From positions 1 through 55,526 of the forward strand of contig JBCBXA010000009.1 of NCBI GenBank assembly GCA_039816825.1: a stretch of DNA of 55,526 nt, written 5' to 3'. How positions within the stretch are numbered: position 1 is the first letter of the stretch; the number at the start of each line of letters is the position of its first letter. A program made the translations under genes and the position numbers. A model generated the notes under the pieces. It searched no databases and was not told the DNA's origin. It saw only the letters and a list, made by a program, of their open reading frames with translations. This stretch comes from JBCBXA01 sp039816825 (GTDB taxonomy: Bacteria; Pseudomonadota; Alphaproteobacteria; Rhizobiales; Rhizobiaceae). Shown here in pieces: positions 52,142-55,526 of the stretch.

Positions 52142-52555
52142 TCAGTTCGTGATGACAATGCGTCCGCCATGGCGCTTCACCATGGAGTAGAGGCGCGCGG
52201 CATTATTGGTGTGCAGGCGGATGCAGCCGTGAGACGCAGGACGGCCCAGCTTGGACACCGCATTGGTGCCGTGGATGGCATATCCGCCGCGAAAGAAGAT
52301 CGAATAAGGCATGGGTGAGCCGTGATACTTCTTCGAGAAATAGCGCTTATACATCCGCTTTGGGCTGTATGTCCCGCGCGGCGTGCGGTAGCCCTTGCGT
52401 CCAGTCGAAACCTTCCAGACGTGGCGCAACTTGCCATTTTGGTAGACACGCATCTTTTGCTCGGAAACGTCGATCTTTGCGGTGACGCGACCAGCCTCGG
52501 CGGGCATGGCCCATGCCAGTGCAAGAACGGCGATGAGTGTTGCAATAAGTCTCAT
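52142..52555 (-). CDS. L,D-transpeptidase (YkuD domain)
   Basis: A 137-residue exported enzyme with a signal peptide (MRLIATLIAVLALAWAMPAEA) followed by a compact YkuD domain. The catalytic motif is IHGTNAVSKLGRPASHGCIR, with the nucleophile in SHGCIR. VDVSEQKMRVYQNG-like ISKID...KMRVYQNGKL is the usual entry strand. It links peptidoglycan stems 3-3 or tethers envelope proteins in the periplasm. Single gene, with a leader containing GGGGGG-type ribosome sequence. No LysM or PG-binding domain is attached. Confidence 0.92.
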   Translation of the reverse strand: MRLIATLIAVLALAWAMPAEAGRVTAKIDVSEQKMRVYQNGKLRHVWKVSTGRKGYRTPRGTYSPKRMYKRYFSKKYHGSPMPYSIFFRGGYAIHGTNAVSKLGRPASHGCIRLHTNNAARLYSMVKRHGGRIVITN

Positions 52556-52642
52556 AGCTTCCCCCCGGAGCGATGAACCGGTTGGTAGACGATATATTAC
52601 CCTAGGGAAGATCGCAAGCGCATCGCGGAAAGTGTCGAAATG

Positions 52643-53611
52643 TCAGAGTATGACGATCAAGCACAGAACCAACGCGATAAAGACGTTGCCGCACCATGCG
52701 AAGAGCATGAGCGCCCGTTTCACATCGTCCATCGAGGCCGTCGCGCGACCTGAAGCATTGATAAATGGCGCGGCTACGACACCCTCACCAGCATAGCTTC
52801 GCGGCCCGCCCAACTGCAAGTCAAGCGCTCCGGCAAAGGCCGCCTCCGGCCAACCGGCATTTGGCGAGCGGTGCAGACCCGCGTCGCGCAACGCACAACG
52901 AACGGTTTGACGGACAGCGCTGCGCCCACCAGACAAGCTAGCGAGGGCAACGAAGACAACAGAAAGTCGTGAGGGCAGCCAGTTCGCAAGATCATCAAGC
53001 CGTGCTGAAGCCCAGCCGAAGTGAAGATGATGCGGTGTCTTGTGTCCAATCATGGAGTCGGCCGTGTTGAGGAACTTGTAAGCGAGCAAACCGGGCAAGC
53101 CGGCGAGCGCATACGAAAAGGCAGGCGCAACAACACCGTCAGAAAAATTCTCTGCCAGCGTCTCTATCGCACCCCGCGCAAGACCATTTTCCTCGAGCTG
53201 GCTGGTATCGCGGCCCACGATCATCGAAAGAGCCAGGCGAGCGCCAGACGCCCCCTCGGCGCGATAGGCCACCGCAACGCGCCCCACATGGTCTGCCAGG
53301 CTCTTGTGAGCCAGAAAGACTGCAACCAGCAGAACCTCAGCAACGAAGCCGATCGGGCGCAGTTGGGCGAAAAGCCAGTGAAGGACAAAGCCCAGAGCGG
53401 CCACCAGAAGAAGTGCCCCGCCGAGAAACAGAGCGCCTGTCCACCGGCGCACAATTGGCCGCAATGATGGGCGGTTGAGCGCCTTGTCGGCAACATCGAT
53501 CACTTTGCCAAAACCCACAACCGGATGAGGCAGACGCCGCCAGAGCCAGTCCGGATCGCCCACAAGTCGATCAATCATCAGGCCAAACAGGAGAATATGG
53601 AGACCGGACAC
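52643..53611 (-). CDS. cobD: Adenosylcobinamide-phosphate synthase (CobD/CbiB)
   Basis: A 322-residue integral membrane protein. The family start is DRLVGDPDWLWRRLPHPVVGFG, followed by LARGAIETLAENFSDGVVAPAF, the conserved acidic NFSDG block, and KFLNTADSMIGHK. Several hydrophobic helices are interspersed. It attaches the aminopropanol phosphate arm to adenosylcobyric acid. The start is GTG, about 5 bases after the cobC stop. The symbol follows the Pseudomonas denitrificans convention (cbiB in Salmonella). Confidence 0.93.
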   Translation of the reverse strand: MSGLHILLFGLMIDRLVGDPDWLWRRLPHPVVGFGKVIDVADKALNRPSLRPIVRRWTGALFLGGALLLVAALGFVLHWLFAQLRPIGFVAEVLLVAVFLAHKSLADHVGRVAVAYRAEGASGARLALSMIVGRDTSQLEENGLARGAIETLAENFSDGVVAPAFSYALAGLPGLLAYKFLNTADSMIGHKTPHHLHFGWASARLDDLANWLPSRLSVVFVALASLSGGRSAVRQTVRCALRDAGLHRSPNAGWPEAAFAGALDLQLGGPRSYAGEGVVAAPFINASGRATASMDDVKRALMLFAWCGNVFIALVLCLIVIL

Positions 53612-53616
53612 AGGAC

Positions 53617-54627
53617 TCAGATCTCACCAAGCGCGGCCAACACGCGTGTCATGGCATCCATATCTGCCGGTAAACCAAACCGAAGCATGAATGGGTCCTG
53701 ATCGAAGCCACGCACAAGAATGCGCTGCTCCGCCAAACGCTGTTCAACATCCGTCGCATTAGCACGACGAGCGGTCACAAAGAGCTCTGTCCGCCCCACA
53801 AGCTCAAAACCCAAGCCACTTAGCCCTTCTGCCAGCTGGCTTGAGATCTTGGCGATCCGCCTTGAGTGGCGTGCCTGCCACTCCCTATCGCGCAGCGCTT
53901 CTGCGGCAATCTCGATGGACGGTCCAGGAACAGCCCAAGGCCCCAGATGGGCCGCGATCCTGTCGATCAGACCGGCCTCGCCTGCAGCAAAACCAACGCG
54001 AACTCCAGCAAGCCCGTAGAACTTGCCAAACGACCGCAGAACGAGAGCACCGTTTGGTATGGCGTCCAGAAAGGATCGCTCAGGAGAAGCATCACAAAAC
54101 GCTTCATCGATCACTAGAAGGCCACCGCGCGAGGCCAAGGCGCCTGCGGCGGCCACGACATTTTCGGTATCGGCAAAGCTGCCCAAGGGATTGTGCGGAT
54201 GGATGATGCTGGCGAATTGCACACTGTCGTCATCCAGAACAGCGGCGATGACATCCTGCTTCTCCAGCACGCGGTGCCCCGCCAGTGACCAGCAGCGCCC
54301 ATGCTCCTGATAACCCATAGTATCAACTGAAGCGCGACCAGGCTCAAACAACCGTGGCACCAGCTGGATTAGCGCCTGGGTCCCGGGAGCAGCAACCAGC
54401 GCAGTTTCGTTAGGAACGCCGTACGCCCGCCGCGCGGCAGCCAGCAAACTGTCAACATCGGCGGCCTCAGGCAACCGCTTGAAACTGGCTGATCCGGGCG
54501 GCGTGAACGGGTAGGCAAAGGGGGAGATGCCGGTGGACAGATCCAGCCAGTCCGTCGCCTCGCCACCATGACGCTCCATGGCAGCCTTCAGCCGTCCCCC
54601 GTGGCGGAGGCTTCTCCCCTCACCCAT
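53617..54627 (-). CDS. cobC: Threonine-phosphate decarboxylase-like aminotransferase (CobC)
   Basis: A 336-residue fold-type I PLP enzyme. Its HGG start (LRHGGRLKAAMERHGG, DWLDLSTGISPFAYP) and the PLP lysine in LRSFGKFYGLAGVRVGF mark the CobC/CobD-decarboxylase group. It supplies the (R)-1-amino-2-propanol phosphate arm for the cobalamin nucleotide loop. ATG 54627 overlaps the cobB stop by 8 bases; GTG 54630 is an alternative. It sits directly between cobB and the membrane synthase, consistent with one operon. Confidence 0.93.
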   Translation of the reverse strand: MGEGRSLRHGGRLKAAMERHGGEATDWLDLSTGISPFAYPFTPPGSASFKRLPEAADVDSLLAAARRAYGVPNETALVAAPGTQALIQLVPRLFEPGRASVDTMGYQEHGRCWSLAGHRVLEKQDVIAAVLDDDSVQFASIIHPHNPLGSFADTENVVAAAGALASRGGLLVIDEAFCDASPERSFLDAIPNGALVLRSFGKFYGLAGVRVGFAAGEAGLIDRIAAHLGPWAVPGPSIEIAAEALRDREWQARHSRRIAKISSQLAEGLSGLGFELVGRTELFVTARRANATDVEQRLAEQRILVRGFDQDPFMLRFGLPADMDAMTRVLAALGEI

Positions 54628-55526
54628 CACGGCGCTCGCAGATCAGATGCAGGTAAGAACCCGCGACGTTGCCAACCACAGCACCCACGGATGGCACGGC
54701 TTCGCCGCGAGCATCCACAACGCCAACAGCTAATGGCATGTCGGATGTGGGTGAAACTTGCTGCGAATAGTGGAACTCGTGGCCTCGAAACGCCGTGTCA
54801 GCCCATACCGGGCAAGACTTCGATATGGAGCCCTTCCGGTAGCCAAGGTTGAGCTTGCGTTTCTCAAAACTCGTCACGACTGGAAGCAGTCCAGCCATTT
54901 CGTGGCGTTCTCCATCGACATCAATAAGCGCCTCGCCCAGAGCCATGTAACCACCGCACTCCCCATACACTCTCGCACCCGAGGAAGCCTGACGGAGACC
55001 TTCCAGAAACCGTTCGTTCGATGCCAGACGCGCGGCGTGCAGTTCCGGATAGCCACCGGGCAGAATGACGACATCCGCATCGTCGTTGGGCCTTTCATCG
55101 CGCAGCGGCGAAAAGAAGCTCAGTTCCGCACCGGCATGCCGCCAATCTTGGGCGAAATGCGTGTAGAAAAAAGCGAACGCTTCATCTCGAGCCACCGCAA
55201 TGCGCTGTCCGGGTGGAGGCAACGTTATTGCTCGGCCATCTGCGGTTTGCGGTGCGGCGAAACGGTTTGAAATCTCAACCAGGAACGCTTGATCCACCGA
55301 TTGCATCAGTCGGTCAGCCGCGTGGTCCAGAAACTCATCCAGTTCCTCGGTTTCGGCAGCCTGCACGAGGCCCAAATGGCGCGACGGCAAAGCAAGCCTT
55401 TCGTCCCGCCGGAGAACCGCGAGCACTGGCACGCCGACAATTGCGAGGGCGTCCCGCAGCATACCCTCATGACGGTCGCTGCCGACGCGGTTCAGCACCA
55501 CGCCCGCAAGGTCAAGCTGAGGACGC
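54620..55526 (-). CDS. cobB: Cobyrinate a,c-diamide synthase, N-terminus cut by window edge
   Basis: The last 301 residues of a glutamine amidotransferase-type ligase. The frame stays open past 55501 to the window end (PQLDLAGVVLNRVGSDRHEG), so a start at 55501 is an artefact of the boundary. GGYPELHAARL and the class I amidotransferase cysteine in YGECGGYMALG are present, with GHEFHYS carrying the later catalytic histidine. It amidates the a and c side chains of cobyrinic or hydrogenobyrinic acid. Its stop overlaps the cobC start. Confidence 0.93.
   Translation of the reverse strand, partial: RPQLDLAGVVLNRVGSDRHEGMLRDALAIVGVPVLAVLRRDERLALPSRHLGLVQAAETEELDEFLDHAADRLMQSVDQAFLVEISNRFAAPQTADGRAITLPPPGQRIAVARDEAFAFFYTHFAQDWRHAGAELSFFSPLRDERPNDDADVVILPGGYPELHAARLASNERFLEGLRQASSGARVYGECGGYMALGEALIDVDGERHEMAGLLPVVTSFEKRKLNLGYRKGSISKSCPVWADTAFRGHEFHYSQQVSPTSDMPLAVGVVDARGEAVPSVGAVVGNVAGSYLHLICERRDG

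Noticed and set aside
1..55526. Mobile elements, CRISPR arrays, tRNA or rRNA genes
   Set aside because: Intergenic regions are short. I saw no transposase or integrase frames, no regularly spaced repeats and no tRNA-like cloverleaf; a weak RNA gene could still be missed without tRNAscan-SE or Infernal.

Overview
The window looks like ordinary chromosome from a high-GC, probably marine alphaproteobacterium of Rhizobiales or Rhodobacterales type. This is inferred from gene content and protein style: covalent-FAD dimethylglycine/sarcosine dehydrogenase-like proteins, non-pyrrolysine MttB homologues, Tpa/Xsc taurine genes, a Caulobacter-type xylonate dehydratase and sugar 1-dehydrogenase, and a cobalamin pathway with CobB/CobC/CobD. 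I see no rRNA, tRNA, CRISPR array, insertion sequence or phage gene. About 44 protein genes fill nearly all of it. Protein identities rest on reading motifs and remembered family sequences; no database search was run.

Region 1 (1-10.7 kb, plus strand) begins inside a taurine-pyruvate aminotransferase gene. A tight operon follows: an XRE-cupin regulator behind a 13-bp inverted repeat, a dimethylglycine/sarcosine dehydrogenase-like flavoprotein, a homocysteine methyltransferase, a second dehydrogenase of the same kind, a PEP-mutase/isocitrate-lyase superfamily enzyme, an MttB-like methyltransferase and a secreted cysteine-rich unknown. It reads as stepwise demethylation of glycine betaine or a similar N-methyl compound.

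Region 2 (10.7-23.5 kb) carries xsc-pta-formyltransferase on the minus strand, which completes taurine carbon dissimilation with the aminotransferase of region 1. Next come a FemAB/BioF2-like acyltransferase, a xylonate dehydratase, a second MttB paralogue and a PdxA-family dehydrogenase. On the plus strand are a 3-hydroxyisobutyrate dehydrogenase-like enzyme, a thiolase and a XylB-type xylose/arabinose 1-dehydrogenase.

Region 3 (23.5-29.5 kb) holds ferredoxin-NADP reductase, alanine dehydrogenase with a divergent Lrp/AsnC regulator, a phosphopantetheinyl transferase, an Asp/Glu racemase-superfamily protein, MoaA and an SMP-30 lactonase. Region 4 (29.5-40.8 kb) is a nine-gene minus-strand run: xylB-xylA-M20 amidohydrolase-Opp/Dpp-type ABC transporter (binding protein, two permeases, fused ATPase)-aldehyde dehydrogenase-SDR. 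The dehydrogenase, lactonase and xylonate dehydratase elsewhere supply three oxidative pentose steps, so both the isomerase route and much of a Weimberg/Dahms-type route are present. The 2-keto-3-deoxypentonate dehydratase or aldolase is not in the window.

Region 5 (41-55.5 kb) has fumC, a YaiI-family gene, an acyltransferase-3 membrane protein, and the most unusual unit: a 1835-residue glutamate synthase large subunit translationally coupled to a small DUF1801-like protein and a CysJ-like diflavin reductase, with no gltD. A strong terminator ends this operon. An L,D-transpeptidase and the cobalamin genes cbiB/cobD, cobC and cobB (cut by the window edge) finish the window.

The best candidate for an undescribed system is the gltB-DUF1801-diflavin reductase operon, where the diflavin protein may replace GltD as electron donor. 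Next are the methyl-catabolic operon and the pentose-peptidase-transporter operon.
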